Below, piece after piece: positions 18,876-28,517 of a DNA stretch of 64,000 bases. This DNA comes from Bog-756 sp963741055 (GTDB taxonomy: Bacteria; Actinomycetota; Acidimicrobiia; Acidimicrobiales; RAAP-2). The translations under genes were made by a program, and so were the position numbers. The number at the start of each line of letters is the position of its first letter. The stretch's first letter is position 1. The notes beneath the pieces were generated by a model that did no database searches, was not told the origin of the DNA, and was given only the letters and a program-made list of their open reading frames with translations. The DNA is taken from positions 1 through 64,000 of the forward strand of contig CAVUGU010000020.1 of the NCBI GenBank assembly GCA_963741055.1, in the 5' to 3' direction.

Positions 18876-19553
18876 TCACATCCGGGAGGCGAGATCGGGC
18901 TGTCGAACGTTGTCTCGTTCACCTCGGGCGTCACCCGGAGGAAGCCGCCCCGACCGGAGATGCAGGACGCCGTCCACCAGGAGGACGACGCCGACTCCGA
19001 GGACCACTCCGGCCAACGCGTCGGTCGGTAGATGCCAGCGCAGGCCGATCACCGCGGCGCACATCGCCGCCACCGCTGCCGCTGCGAGCACCACCAACAC
19101 CGGGCGCACCCGGGTGGGTACCGCGACCACCCAGGCCGTCGCCACGGCGGTGAGATCGGCGACGTTCCCGGAGGGATAGCTGAGCACTCCTTCGAAGTGC
19201 CGTCCCACCAACGGCTTGAAGGCGTACTCGACGGCGAGCGCGCAGAGCAGCGGTCCGGCGACGCAGGCCACGGCCCGGCGCCAGTCGCGGCGGAGACAGA
19301 CCAGCGCGGCGAGGGCCGACCCGATCGCGAGGACCGCCGGCGAACCCAGGTCGGTGATCCGCGAGTAGGTGGTCGAGTGGAGCGAGCTCACGATCCACTG
19401 AAAGCCCCACCGGTCGATCACGTTCTTCTCCGGATGGGCCGCGATGGCGATTCCCCCGAGGACCGACCATCCGACGAGGAGCGCGCCGACGAAGGTCTCC
19501 TTCCTGCCCGGGAGGTCGGCCCAGTCCGGCTGGGATTGGTCGGCCGTGCTCAT
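18876..19553 (-). CDS. PAP2-superfamily membrane phosphatase
   Basis: A 225-residue membrane protein with about six hydrophobic segments. PAP2 motifs are present but altered: KPLVGR matches motif 1, PSGN replaces the usual PSGH of motif 2, and RWHLPTD gives an atypical spacing for motif 3 (HxxxD intact). Family members remove phosphate from undecaprenyl pyrophosphate or phosphatidic acid, so a role in recycling the lipid carrier of glycan synthesis is plausible. The His-to-Asn change makes full catalytic activity uncertain. The ATG at 19553 lies 2 bp beyond the stop of the upstream epimerase. Confidence 0.8.
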   Translation of the reverse strand: MSTADQSQPDWADLPGRKETFVGALLVGWSVLGGIAIAAHPEKNVIDRWGFQWIVSSLHSTTYSRITDLGSPAVLAIGSALAALVCLRRDWRRAVACVAGPLLCALAVEYAFKPLVGRHFEGVLSYPSGNVADLTAVATAWVVAVPTRVRPVLVVLAAAAVAAMCAAVIGLRWHLPTDALAGVVLGVGVVLLVDGVLHLRSGRLPPGDARGERDNVRQPDLASRM

Positions 19554-19554
19554 C

Positions 19555-20497
19555 TCAGCGACCAGCATGCACCTCGAACCACTCGACGGTGGCGCGGAGC
19601 CCCTCTTCGAGGGGAACCGGTTCGACGTCGGGAAAGAGCGCCCGGAGCCGCGACTGGTCGGCCTGCGAGTCGCGGACGTCCCCTGGCCGTGGCTCGGTGT
19701 GGCGGCGCTCGAGCCGGCGGCCGACCACCGCTTCGAGCCGGTCGATGAGCTCGAGCAGCGACACCCGGGTCCCGAATGCCAGGTTCACCGGCTGTGGGTC
19801 GGAGATCCGACGCGACGAGCGCCTCGGTCAGTACCGCGACGACGCTGCCGACGAAGGTGAAATCGCGGGTCTGGCGGCCGTCGCCGTGTACCGGGAGGGG
19901 CTCGTTCCGGAGGGCGGCGGCGACGAAGGTCGGCACCACCGCTGCATAGGCGTGATCGGCGGGTTGCAGCGGACCGAAGACGTTGAAGAAGCGGAAGGCG
20001 AGGACCGGGAGGTCGAACGAGTGGCCGTAGGCGAGCGAGGCCGACTCCGCGGCGAGCTTGCTCGCCGCATACGGGCTGACCGGCAGCGTCGCCATGTCTT
20101 CCCGTTTGGGCAGTGCCGGGTTCGCGCCGTAGACCGACGAGGACGAGGCGACGATCAGCTGGGGCCGTCCGTGCCGGCGTGCCGCCTCGAGCACCTCCAT
20201 GGTGCCGTCGACGTTGACCGCGTGTGTCGCCATGGGGTCGGCGAGCGATCGCGGGACCGACGGGCGCGCGGCCAGGTGGACCACCGCGTCGACGCCGTCG
20301 AAGAGGGTGTCGAGGAGCGCCCCGTCGAGGATCGACCCCTCGACGAGCTCGACGTCGGCGACTGCGGCCAGGTTCTCCTTCCTCCCGGTCGACAGGTCGT
20401 CGAGCGCGACGACCTGGTCGATCGCGGACTCGGCGGCGAGCGACTTGCAGAGGTTGGCGCCGATGAAGCCTGCACCGCCTGTGACCAGCACTTTCAT
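19555..20497 (-). CDS. NAD-dependent nucleotide-sugar epimerase/dehydratase, frame broken
   Basis: About 313 residues of an extended SDR. The Rossmann motif is VTGGAGFIGANLCK at residues 5-18; SSSSVYG and PYAASK give the Ser and Tyr-Lys of the active site, as in UDP-glucose/UDP-glucuronate 4-epimerases. Homology continues as NLAFGTRVSLLELIDRLE after a one-base insertion near 19805 (a TCGGATC where TCGATC fits). It probably makes an activated sugar for the cluster. It lies downstream of the UDP-sugar dehydrogenase and CapD-like genes in the same direction, forming a sugar-precursor operon. Confidence 0.83.
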
Positions 20498-20527
20498 CGT
20501 CTACGTCCTGGAGCCGGCGCGGTCGGC

Positions 20528-21796
20528 TCAGAGACGCTCGACGGCCGGCCCACGCAGGCGGTTCCGGGTGTCGAGCACGTAGGACGCTCGTTCGGCGACC
20601 AGGTCGTAGTCGAACGCGTCGTGATCGGTCACCAGCACCGTCGCATCGGCGCGCTCGAGCTCCTCGGCGTTCAGTTCGACGAGCGGATAGGGGACCGAGG
20701 CGCTCGTCAGGTGCGGATCGGCGACCCTGACGCTCGCACCGAGCGCGGCGAGGGACTGGGCGATCGCGGTGCCGGGCGCTTCGCGGGCGTCACCCGTGTT
20801 GCGCTTGTACGCAAGGCCGAGCAAGAGGATGCGGGATCCCTTCACGGTCCGGCCCCGCTGGTTGAGGGCGAGGAGGAGTCGGCGCACCACGTAGTCGGGC
20901 ATGTGCTCGTTCACGTCGTTCGCCAGCTCGACGAAGCGGAAGGACTGGCCGAGGCTGCGGCGAACCTTCCACGAGAGGTAGCTCGGGTCGATGGGGAGGC
21001 AGTGTCCGCCGACGCCGGGACCGGGCGTGAAGCGGAGATACCCGAACGGCTTGCTCGAAGCAGCGTCGATGGCCTCCCAGACGTCGATGTCCAGATCGGC
21101 GGCGAACATCGCCAGCTCGTTGACGAGGGCGATGTTCACGTGACGGAAGGTGTTCTCGAGCAGCTTGGTGAGCTCGGCCTCTCGGGTGCCCGACACCGCG
21201 ATGGTCCGCTCCACGATCCGGTCGTAGAAGGACTGCACGGCCTGGCGAGAGGCTTCGTCGATGCCGGAGACGACCTTCGGGGTGTTCTCGAGCCGCCACT
21301 CGAGGTTGCCGGGGTCGATGCGCTCGGGGCTGTAGCCGAGGTGGAACTCGCGCCCGGCGACCAGTCCGGACGCCTCCTCGAGAATCGGTGCGACCAGCTC
21401 TTCGGTCGTCCCGGGGTAGCTGGTCGACTCCAACACGACCGTGCAGCCGGTCCTCAGGTGCGCGCCGACCGTTGCCGCCGCCTCCTCGACGTACGCGAGG
21501 TTCGGGATCCCCTCCTGCAGTGGGGTGGGGACGTCGATCACCGCGACGTCGAAGCCCGCGAGGAGTTCGGGATCGTCCGTCGGCTCGTAGCGTCCGGAAC
21601 CGACCGCGGCCGCGAGCTGCTCGTCGCTGACGTCGCCCACGTAGGAGGAGCCCGCCGCAAGTCGCTTGACCCGATCGGCGTCCGTCTCGAAGCCGACGAC
21701 GGTGAACCCGACCTCGACCGCGCGCAAGGCCAGTGGAAGCCCGACGTAGCCCTGGCCGACGACGACGAGCTTGGTGGGCCGAGTGCCGGGGCTCAC
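20528..21796 (-). CDS. UDP-sugar 6-dehydrogenase (WbpA/UDP-GlcNAc dehydrogenase-like)
   Basis: A 422-residue enzyme. The N-terminal NAD domain has VVVGQGYVGLPLAL at residues 11-24. The central domain carries LESTSYPGTTEE, and the catalytic cysteine is Cys266 in GGHCLPIDPSYLSWK. LGLAYKRNTGD and the final Rossmann half complete the three-domain UDP-glucose/GDP-mannose dehydrogenase family. The SSKPF/PGPGVGGHC pattern fits the WbpA group that oxidises UDP-N-acetylhexosamines to uronic acids. The GTG at 21796 is used; a longer frame upstream overlaps capD and lacks similarity. Confidence 0.9.
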   Translation of the reverse strand: MSPGTRPTKLVVVGQGYVGLPLALRAVEVGFTVVGFETDADRVKRLAAGSSYVGDVSDEQLAAAVGSGRYEPTDDPELLAGFDVAVIDVPTPLQEGIPNLAYVEEAAATVGAHLRTGCTVVLESTSYPGTTEELVAPILEEASGLVAGREFHLGYSPERIDPGNLEWRLENTPKVVSGIDEASRQAVQSFYDRIVERTIAVSGTREAELTKLLENTFRHVNIALVNELAMFAADLDIDVWEAIDAASSKPFGYLRFTPGPGVGGHCLPIDPSYLSWKVRRSLGQSFRFVELANDVNEHMPDYVVRRLLLALNQRGRTVKGSRILLLGLAYKRNTGDAREAPGTAIAQSLAALGASVRVADPHLTSASVPYPLVELNAEELERADATVLVTDHDAFDYDLVAERASYVLDTRNRLRGPAVERL

Positions 21797-21815
21797 CCCG
21801 CGCCCGGATCCGGAG

Positions 21816-23909
21816 TCATGCCGGGACGTGCTCCGTGCTCCCGACCGACGTGCCGTTCGCCGTCGCCGTGCCGTTTCCATTGGCGCTCGTGTGGCCCGAA
21901 CCCTCGGAGGCCTGCCCGTTGCTCAGGTGGCCGTTCGGGCTGTTGGCGACGCTCACCAATTCGAGGACGCCTTCTTCGTCCAGATCGTCCGCCACCGCGG
22001 TCGGTGGGTGGTCGAAGAGCAGTTCCCGGACCTCGGCGGCGTTCCGACCCGCGGTCGCGGCCTGGAGCTGCTCGAGCCGGCTGGCGAACTCCTCGGGCGG
22101 GGCGGTGATCGGGATCAGCTGGTTGATGTACGGATGGTACGTGGTGAGGATCTCCTCTTCCGGACGGCGGAGTTCCTCGTCGAGCTTCTCTCCCGGACGG
22201 ATGCCGATGACGTCGATCCGGATGTCGACGTCGACCTGGTAGCCCGACAGCCGGATCATCCGCTCTGCCAGGTCGAGGATGCGGACCGGGTCTCCCATCT
22301 CGAGCATGAAGATCTCGCCACCCCCGTCGGAGAGCACCGATGACTCGAGGACCAGCTGGACCGCTTCTTCGACGCTCATGAAGAACCGGGTCATGCGCGG
22401 GTCGGTCACCGTGACCGGACCGCCGTTCGCGATCTGACGGGCGAAGGTCGGGATGACGCTCCCACGGCTCCCGAGCACGTTGCCGAACCGAACGGTGCAG
22501 TAGGAGGCCCCGAGCGGAGCTCGCGAGAGAACGATCTGTTCGGCCAGATGCTTCGACGCACCCATCACGCTCGAGGGGCGCACCGCCTTGTCGGTCGAGA
22601 TCTGCACGAACCGCTGGGCGCCGACCTCGACGGCCGCGTCGACCACGTGCAGCGTGCCGAACACGTTGGTCTGCGCTGCCTCGATCGGGTGGTCCTCGAG
22701 CACCGGGACGTGCTTGTGTGCGGCTGCGTGGAAGACCACTTCGGGGCGGTAGCGAGTGAACGCGTCGAAGACCGCGGACCGATCGGTCACGTCGACGAGG
22801 ACCTGCTCGCACTGGATGGGAAGCGTCGCCACCGTGTCGTGCAGGTGGGTCTCGTCGTGGTCGAGGAGCACCAGCTGGGCCGGCTCGAGCTCGGCGACCT
22901 GGCGGCAGATCTCCGAACCGATCGAACCTCCTGCTCCGGTCACCAGCACCCGCCGGTCGGTGAGGGAACGTCGGACGGTATCGAGGTCGATGGGGACCGG
23001 TGTCCGACCGAGCAGGTCCTCGATCCGCGGCTCGCGCGCCTCTCGCAGCGGGGTCGAGGTCTCGTGCCCGGTTCCGTTGACCAGGTTGCTCACACCGGGA
23101 AGCACCTTCATGGTGAGGCCTGACCGCTCGCAGGCCTGCAGAACTCGCTCGACGAGCTCGGGCGGTGGGTTGGGGATGGTGAGCAGGACCTGTTGGAGGG
23201 TGTACCGACTGGTCGACGCCGGGATGTCGTCGATCGATCCGACGACCGGGACGCCCAGCATGGAGAGGCCGTGTGCCCTGGCGTCGTCGTCGAACACCGC
23301 GACCGGCACCAGTCCCGCTCCTGGGCTGCGCAGCATTTCGCGGATCGCCGCGGCACCTGCGTCGCGACTGCCGACGACTGCCACCCTCAAACCGACCCTG
23401 CGCGAACCGCGCTGCCAGGCGAACAGGCGCGAATGGAAGCGGAGCAGACCCATTCCGGCAGTGGTGAACATGCAGCCGACCACGATGACGATCACCGGGA
23501 CGACCTCGAACCTGGCCCGGTGCCCGAGTGGATACAAGGCAACGAGCACGCAAGCGACGACGGTCGCCGACAGCACGAGCTGGCGCGCCTCGTCGGCTCC
23601 GGCATGACGCCACATGCGGCCGTAGAGACCGAAGAAGTGGTTGGCCGTGATCGTGGCGACGAGCGCGACCCCGACGAAGGTGATGAAGTGCAGCCAGTAG
23701 TGCGCAGGCGGCTTGTCGCGGAAGTAGGTGATCTCCGCGAGGCCGTAACCGGCGACGACGCAGAGCGCGTCGAGCATGACGAAGACCAGGCGAGAGCGGA
23801 TGCGGCTCGCGCGGACCGCGACGTTGGCGCGGCCTTCGTGAGCCGAGGGTGCCGACCCGGCCGGTGAGTCGTCCGCTACGAGTTCATCTGGTGACACAGG
23901 CACTTCCAT
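21816..23909 (-). CDS. Polysaccharide biosynthesis protein, CapD/PglF-like UDP-GlcNAc 4,6-dehydratase
   Basis: A 697-residue membrane-anchored nucleotide-sugar dehydratase. Four or five TM segments occupy roughly residues 40-160. A first Rossmann half-domain has VAVVGSRDAGAAA, and the catalytic SDR domain has VLVTGAGGSIGSEIC. The active site is the inverting type, with STDKA and SSVMGASK, where Met takes the place of the usual Tyr. PTFARQIANGGP and MTRFFMSVEEAV are also conserved. It should convert UDP-GlcNAc to the 4-keto-6-deoxy sugar. An unusual Gly/Asn/Thr-rich tail (about 50 residues) follows. ATG 23909 begins MEVPVSPDELV. Confidence 0.92.
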   Translation of the reverse strand: MEVPVSPDELVADDSPAGSAPSAHEGRANVAVRASRIRSRLVFVMLDALCVVAGYGLAEITYFRDKPPAHYWLHFITFVGVALVATITANHFFGLYGRMWRHAGADEARQLVLSATVVACVLVALYPLGHRARFEVVPVIVIVVGCMFTTAGMGLLRFHSRLFAWQRGSRRVGLRVAVVGSRDAGAAAIREMLRSPGAGLVPVAVFDDDARAHGLSMLGVPVVGSIDDIPASTSRYTLQQVLLTIPNPPPELVERVLQACERSGLTMKVLPGVSNLVNGTGHETSTPLREAREPRIEDLLGRTPVPIDLDTVRRSLTDRRVLVTGAGGSIGSEICRQVAELEPAQLVLLDHDETHLHDTVATLPIQCEQVLVDVTDRSAVFDAFTRYRPEVVFHAAAHKHVPVLEDHPIEAAQTNVFGTLHVVDAAVEVGAQRFVQISTDKAVRPSSVMGASKHLAEQIVLSRAPLGASYCTVRFGNVLGSRGSVIPTFARQIANGGPVTVTDPRMTRFFMSVEEAVQLVLESSVLSDGGGEIFMLEMGDPVRILDLAERMIRLSGYQVDVDIRIDVIGIRPGEKLDEELRRPEEEILTTYHPYINQLIPITAPPEEFASRLEQLQAATAGRNAAEVRELLFDHPPTAVADDLDEEGVLELVSVANSPNGHLSNGQASEGSGHTSANGNGTATANGTSVGSTEHVPA

Positions 23910-24535
23910 CCGACAGCCCCCCAACCAATCAGTGCCGCCCGCCCGCAGCGCTCGTTGCACTCAACTGCGCGTGCCCCTCACGTCCCCCCGTCCGGCACCA
24001 GCTTGCCGGGATCCTCCCCCTGGTCTCCACGTCGCCCCCTGTGGTGACGCCCGACCGGGCCGAGCGCCACGCTCCTGCTCAGCCACCATTCTTTCATCAC
24101 CTACTGGGCACCGCCACAGGCCTCCCTCGATGGCAGCGCGGACGCGCTGATGACCTTATAGAGGGGTCTACAGACTGACCATCCCCAATATTGGGGATTG
24201 CCCGGACTTTCAGAGCTGGGCCGAGGGGCCTACGCGAGAAGTCGCGGAGCGGCGTGCTCCCACCGCGGCGAGTGGTCCTCTTGGCGATGTCTTCGGGTCC
24301 GCGCCTCCCCGACGTTCGAGCGGCGAGACAGACGATCCCCTCAAGCCGACCGGTTTCGAGCCGAGCGGAGCCGGCTCTGCGGCCACTTCGAACGGCTTGC
24401 GCTGCTGCGAACCGGAGGTCGGACACACTCCTCGCGACCTGGCAACTTCCGCCCGTTTGCGGTGTTTGGTGACTATTCGCAAGGGGGACCCCGAGTGTAA
24501 GATTGTCCCTACCTTGGGCAGGGGACGGGAGATCG
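23910..24535. other. Divergent intergenic regulatory region
   Basis: This 626-bp gap separates the leftward sugar-precursor operon from the rightward Wzz-like gene. No gene is supported. It holds an 18-bp perfect palindrome at 24181-24198, an AT-rich TATAAG hexamer reading leftward at 24160-24155, and a TAAGAT hexamer reading rightward at 24498-24503, each a possible -10. Position and composition suggest promoters for both operons here. Confidence 0.5.
24181..24198. promoter_or_regulatory. 18-bp perfect palindrome, candidate operator
   Basis: ATCCCCAATATTGGGGAT is its own reverse complement over all 18 bases, in otherwise GC-rich DNA. It lies about 20 bp upstream of the leftward TATAAG hexamer, so it would cover the -35 zone of a promoter for the capD-like operon. 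A dimeric repressor or activator site is the natural reading; the LuxR-type gene at 17398-18720 is one candidate partner, but that is inference. Confidence 0.5.
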
Positions 24536-26191
24536 ATGGAGCCAATCGACTACTTGGGGGCATTACGCCGTAGCTGGCGCCTTCTGATCGCCCTCGGGAT
24601 CCTGGGCGCGGTCGTGGCGGTGTTGATCCCGGTCAGCCCCAAGGCCGCAAAAGGCAGCCTGACCGGATTCAAGTGGAGTGCGGTGACGACCGTCGGCGCC
24701 TCACCGGGTGGTGCGCAGGGGGTCCTCGGCGGAGGCGTGACCAACACGCAGGTGGAGTTCTACGCCGCCAGCACAGCCGTTCGCAGCGCCACACTGCAGG
24801 CCTTCGGACTCAGTAGCACTTCGGAGATGATGGCGCTCATGCTCTCCGCGCGGCCCCTTGGAGCTGTCACCAAGCGAGGCGTGCAGACGTCGCCTGCGGT
24901 TCTCGCCGCCCAGGGGAATACTCCTTGGGCCGCGATCACCCTCGTCACGATCTACGAGAAGCAGCTCGGCGACTACCTCGTCAACCTCGCTTCGCAGAAA
25001 CCGACGAGAGGCGGCTCGGGTGCCGACGTCACCACCCAGTCGATCGGTTACCAGGTGCTCAACCCGCCGTCGCCCGTCCTCAACCGGGCCGTCAAGAAGT
25101 CGAGCATCACCTCGAGCAAGAAGGTCCGTGGACTCGTCGGGTTGGCTGTCGGACTCCTGCTCGCCGCCCTGATCGTCCTCGTGCGGGAGCTGCTCGACAA
25201 GAGGATCCGCAGCCGCGAGCGTGCGGAGTCCACCTTCGGGTACCCGGTCATCGCAGAGATTCCCGGTGATGCGAAGTCCAGGAGCAAGCGGCCCCGAGAC
25301 CTCGACGTGGTCGGAGAGCCCGAGTCGGTCGGTGCCGAGGCGTACCGGATGCTCCGGATGTCGGTGCTCTTCGAACCGCTCGCGCCGAAGGCCGTCCAGT
25401 CGACCGGCATCGACGCCCTGCTCGCGAGCGGAATGGGAATGGGCCTCGGTAGCCCCGTCCCCACCGGCGGCAACGGGAGGAGCACCCCGTCCCCGAACGG
25501 CGGCGCAGTCGACGAGGCCGTGGGCTCACCAACCCAGGGGTTGGGCAAACGCCAGGTCGTGCTCGTCATCTCCGCCGGCACCGAGCCTTCACGCCCACAA
25601 GTCGCCGCGAACTTCGCCGCGGTCTACGCCGAAGCGGGTCAACGGGCGGTCGTCATCAGCACGGCCGAGCTCGGCACCGGCCGGCAGGGCGTGCCGACCG
25701 GTGCCGTCACCGGTGAGATCCGGCCCGAGGACATCGAGTCGCGACTCGAATCCTCGAGGATCGAGAACGTCTTCCGTCTCCCGCTGAGCGACTTCGTGGA
25801 GAACAGCGGTCAGTTGGTGACCCGGGCTCCCGCGGTGATCGCAGCGGCCCGTCCGGTGGCGGACGTGATCGTGGTAGAGGCACCTCCCCTTCTCGCCGTC
25901 CATCACGCCGAGGCGCTTTCGCACGCCGTCGACGTCGCTCTGCTGGTCGGCGAGTGCTGGGAGACGACCTACGACGACGCGAGGCGTGCCGGGGAACTGC
26001 TTCGCAGGATGGAGGCACCAATCCTCGGCGTCGTGCTCACCAACGTCCGGATCTCGCGGCATGACATCCGCCACGCACACACCAGCCCCCTGGGCGTGCC
26101 GGGGCAGGAGGTTCAGCCGAATCCCGATCCGAACCCCGATCCGGTGGCGGACCTCTCGCCGACGGCTGCTGCTACTCAGTCCCAGGCCTGA
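24536..26191 (+). CDS. Wzz-like chain-length protein with degenerate BY-kinase ATPase domain
   Basis: A 551-residue protein with the layout of actinobacterial CpsCD/Wzc fusions: TM1 at about 14-33, a periplasmic-type loop, a Pro-rich LNPPSPVLNRA segment, TM2 at about 198-217, then a cytoplasmic P-loop-like domain. The ATPase looks inactive: at about 346-361 the Walker A region reads SAGTEPSRPQVAANFA with no GKS/T, and the Walker B-like strand is VIVVEAPP rather than VIIDTPP. A Gly/Ser/Pro-rich insertion precedes it (about 295-338), and no Tyr cluster ends the protein. It probably regulates glycan chain length without tyrosine-kinase activity. Confidence 0.8.
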   Translation: MEPIDYLGALRRSWRLLIALGILGAVVAVLIPVSPKAAKGSLTGFKWSAVTTVGASPGGAQGVLGGGVTNTQVEFYAASTAVRSATLQAFGLSSTSEMMALMLSARPLGAVTKRGVQTSPAVLAAQGNTPWAAITLVTIYEKQLGDYLVNLASQKPTRGGSGADVTTQSIGYQVLNPPSPVLNRAVKKSSITSSKKVRGLVGLAVGLLLAALIVLVRELLDKRIRSRERAESTFGYPVIAEIPGDAKSRSKRPRDLDVVGEPESVGAEAYRMLRMSVLFEPLAPKAVQSTGIDALLASGMGMGLGSPVPTGGNGRSTPSPNGGAVDEAVGSPTQGLGKRQVVLVISAGTEPSRPQVAANFAAVYAEAGQRAVVISTAELGTGRQGVPTGAVTGEIRPEDIESRLESSRIENVFRLPLSDFVENSGQLVTRAPAVIAAARPVADVIVVEAPPLLAVHHAEALSHAVDVALLVGECWETTYDDARRAGELLRRMEAPILGVVLTNVRISRHDIRHAHTSPLGVPGQEVQPNPDPNPDPVADLSPTAAATQSQA

Positions 26192-26211
26192 TCCAGGCCT
26201 GACTGCAGCCG

Positions 26212-27573
26212 ATGCAGTACGCCGTCCAGCTCGGTTCGAACCCGGGTGTCGCGCTCGTGGTGGGACTGTTGCTGTTCGGACTTGGTCGGATGATTATCCA
26301 GCGGGTCGCACATGCCGAGCAGGACCCGTGGTTGCTGAAGGTGCTGACCATCGCGCTGGCGGTGCACCTTCTTTCCGCACCACTTCAGATCTGGGTCGTC
26401 GATCACGTCTACCACGGAATCGCCGACTGGACTCGTTACACCCACGTGGGCGCGACGCTTGCGCCGAACTTCCGGCACTTCGACTTCTCGCTGGCCGGCG
26501 CGAACGTGCGCCAGATCGTCAACGACGGTTCGGTCAGCATCGCCACCGGCATCGTCATGGCGATCGTCGGTATCAACCTGACCGCGACCTTCCTCGTGTT
26601 CAGCTTTCTTTCGTTCATCGGCGCGATCTGCTTCTACCGGGCCTTCACCACCACGTTCCCTCGGGCAAACACGCATCGCTACGCGGTGCTGGTCTTCTTT
26701 CTGCCCTCTCTGGTCTTCTGGACCTCTGACGTGAGCAAGGAATCGATCATGATGCTCGGCCTCGGGCTGACCGCCTACGGGGCCGCAAAGCTGTTTGCCC
26801 ACCAGCGCGGGGCGATCGCACTGGTGATCCCCGGGGTGATCATCGGGTACTACATCCGACCGAACGAACTGCTGCTCGTTTTGAGCGGCTTCGCGGTCGG
26901 GATGATGGTCCCTTCTGAATCGGTTCGACGAAAACTGGGCGGGATACGGCGGGCTGCTTCGCTCGCCTTCCTCGGCGCGCTCGTGGTCATCTCGTGGTTC
27001 CTCACCGTCCACTACCTCCACGGCGGGACGCTCTCGCTCAGCCAGGTGAGCGCCAACAATTCGGCGGGGAGCGGTCTCGGTTTCGGCAGTTCGGGTGTCC
27101 CGTACTCGTCCGATCCCGCCACTTTTCCTCGCGACGTCTACGAGGTGCTCTTCAACCCACTGGTGATCAAGGCGCACGGGAACTCCCAACGCGTCGCGGG
27201 ACTGGAGAACCTGATGATCGTCGTCATCATCTTGGCTTCCCTCCGGCAGCTGCGGATCCTTCCCCGGGTGACCTTCGCCCGTCCCTACGTGATGATGTGC
27301 CTCGTCTACAGCGCTGCGTTCATCTACACCTTCGCAGCGCTCGGCAACCTTGGTCTCATCGAACGCGAGCGGGTGATGCTTCTGCCCTTCTTCTTGGTGC
27401 TGTTCTGCATTCCACGAGGGCCGAAGGGTGCGCCACCTCGGTACCCTTGGGAGCTGCGCCGGAAGGATCGATTGCAGCTCCGAGCGCTGCTCGAACACGC
27501 GGCCGCGAAACAAAGGGAAGCGGAGCGGCTGGCCGCCAATCCGGTCGCGGCACCCGATCCCGTGCACCGATGA
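26212..27573 (+). CDS. Polytopic membrane protein, candidate polysaccharide polymerase
   Basis: A 453-residue protein with about nine or ten hydrophobic segments and a basic cytoplasmic C-terminus (RRKDRLQLRALLEHAAAKQREAE). I do not recognise a defining motif. A large loop lies between about residues 270 and 330, and the YIRPNE and LPSLVFWTSDVSKES loops recall EpsG/Wzy-like polymerases. It follows the Wzz-like gene by 20 bp in the same direction, the usual place of a polymerase partner, so a Wzy-type role is inferred but unproven. Confidence 0.6.
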   Translation: MQYAVQLGSNPGVALVVGLLLFGLGRMIIQRVAHAEQDPWLLKVLTIALAVHLLSAPLQIWVVDHVYHGIADWTRYTHVGATLAPNFRHFDFSLAGANVRQIVNDGSVSIATGIVMAIVGINLTATFLVFSFLSFIGAICFYRAFTTTFPRANTHRYAVLVFFLPSLVFWTSDVSKESIMMLGLGLTAYGAAKLFAHQRGAIALVIPGVIIGYYIRPNELLLVLSGFAVGMMVPSESVRRKLGGIRRAASLAFLGALVVISWFLTVHYLHGGTLSLSQVSANNSAGSGLGFGSSGVPYSSDPATFPRDVYEVLFNPLVIKAHGNSQRVAGLENLMIVVIILASLRQLRILPRVTFARPYVMMCLVYSAAFIYTFAALGNLGLIERERVMLLPFFLVLFCIPRGPKGAPPRYPWELRRKDRLQLRALLEHAAAKQREAERLAANPVAAPDPVHR

Positions 27574-27610
27574 CCGCGCGGCCGGGCGCCGCTCGTGCAG
27601 GCGTCCTCGT

Positions 27611-28487
27611 TCAATCGTCGAAGCTGTAGGGGCTGAGGAGCTCGAAGCGATCGATGAGTCGTTCGACACCGGCTCGCTCCTCTGGCGACCATTCGACCGT
27701 GTCACGGGTCCGGTTGGTGCTCGGCCACACCAAGCCTGCGCAGGCTGCCAGATAGGCCGGGTCTGGTTCGACGCCGATGAAGCGGCAGAGCTCGGCGAGG
27801 GAGTCGGCAGGGCTTGCCGCGAAGGTCTCGTAGTGGATGTCGAGGAGCTCGGAGGGGTCGAGCATCGACCGGACCTTGGCCACCGCCTCGCAGCTCTGCT
27901 CGTACCAGGCGGTGCCCTGTTCGAGCGAGAGCTTGTGCCGGCGGGACTCGGTCACGATGTTGTCGAACGGGTTGCGGGTGACGTGCACCAGCCGCAAGGG
28001 AACCTTCACCGTCCGTCGGATCCGGTCGAGCAACTCGGGGCGCCGGGCGATCAGGAGGGCCGTCGAGCGGGCCCGCTTGTCCCCGAGCACTCGCAACCGT
28101 TCGTAGGTGCCCTGGTGCTGTCCCGGAACCTCGTACTGGTAGCCCGACCAGAACCGGCCCATCGAGCCGAAGGTCTGGTCGCGGCGGAGTCAGCAGCGAG
28201 AAGAGCTGCGGACGGGTGAAATGGTGCCGGACCAGGTTCACTGCGTCGAGCTCGTGGGCCATGACCACCTCGCGGTGCGCGTTGAGCATGGTGCCGATCA
28301 GGGTGGCGCCGCTGCGCGAGTAGCCGATGAACAGGCAGAAGGTCTCGAGGTCGGCGAAGCTCGGGTTCTGGCGCGCGCTGAGGAGGGAGGATCCGTACAG
28401 CTTCGCCCAGTCGCGCGGTCGCTTCGGGTCCCTCAGAGGGTTCGGCGGACGGGTTCCGGCGGGCTTGGCCGCAGGCTCGACGGTCAC
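27611..28487 (-). CDS. Sulfotransferase, frame broken
   Basis: About 291 residues in two frames. The first part has FCLFIGYSRSGATLIGTMLN, the PAPS 5'-phosphosulfate loop of Sulfotransfer_3-type enzymes, and MAHELDAVNLV. After a +1 shift near 28185, the continuation SMGRFWSGYQYEVPGQHQGT leads to RLVHVTRNPFDNIVTESRR, the 3'-phosphate-binding motif. Family order is otherwise complete, so a single functional gene with a base insertion is likely. Sulfate acceptor is unknown; neighbours suggest a glycan. Confidence 0.75.
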
Positions 28488-28517
28488 CCGGCGTCCTCGA
28501 TCGTCATCAGGGGAAGG

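Noticed and set aside
19589..22108. An 839-codon rightward open frame across the epimerase and UDP-sugar dehydrogenase genes
   Set aside because: It is antisense to two well-recognised enzymes, has a low-complexity Arg/Gly/Asp-rich translation and no domain. Long antisense frames are expected at this GC content.
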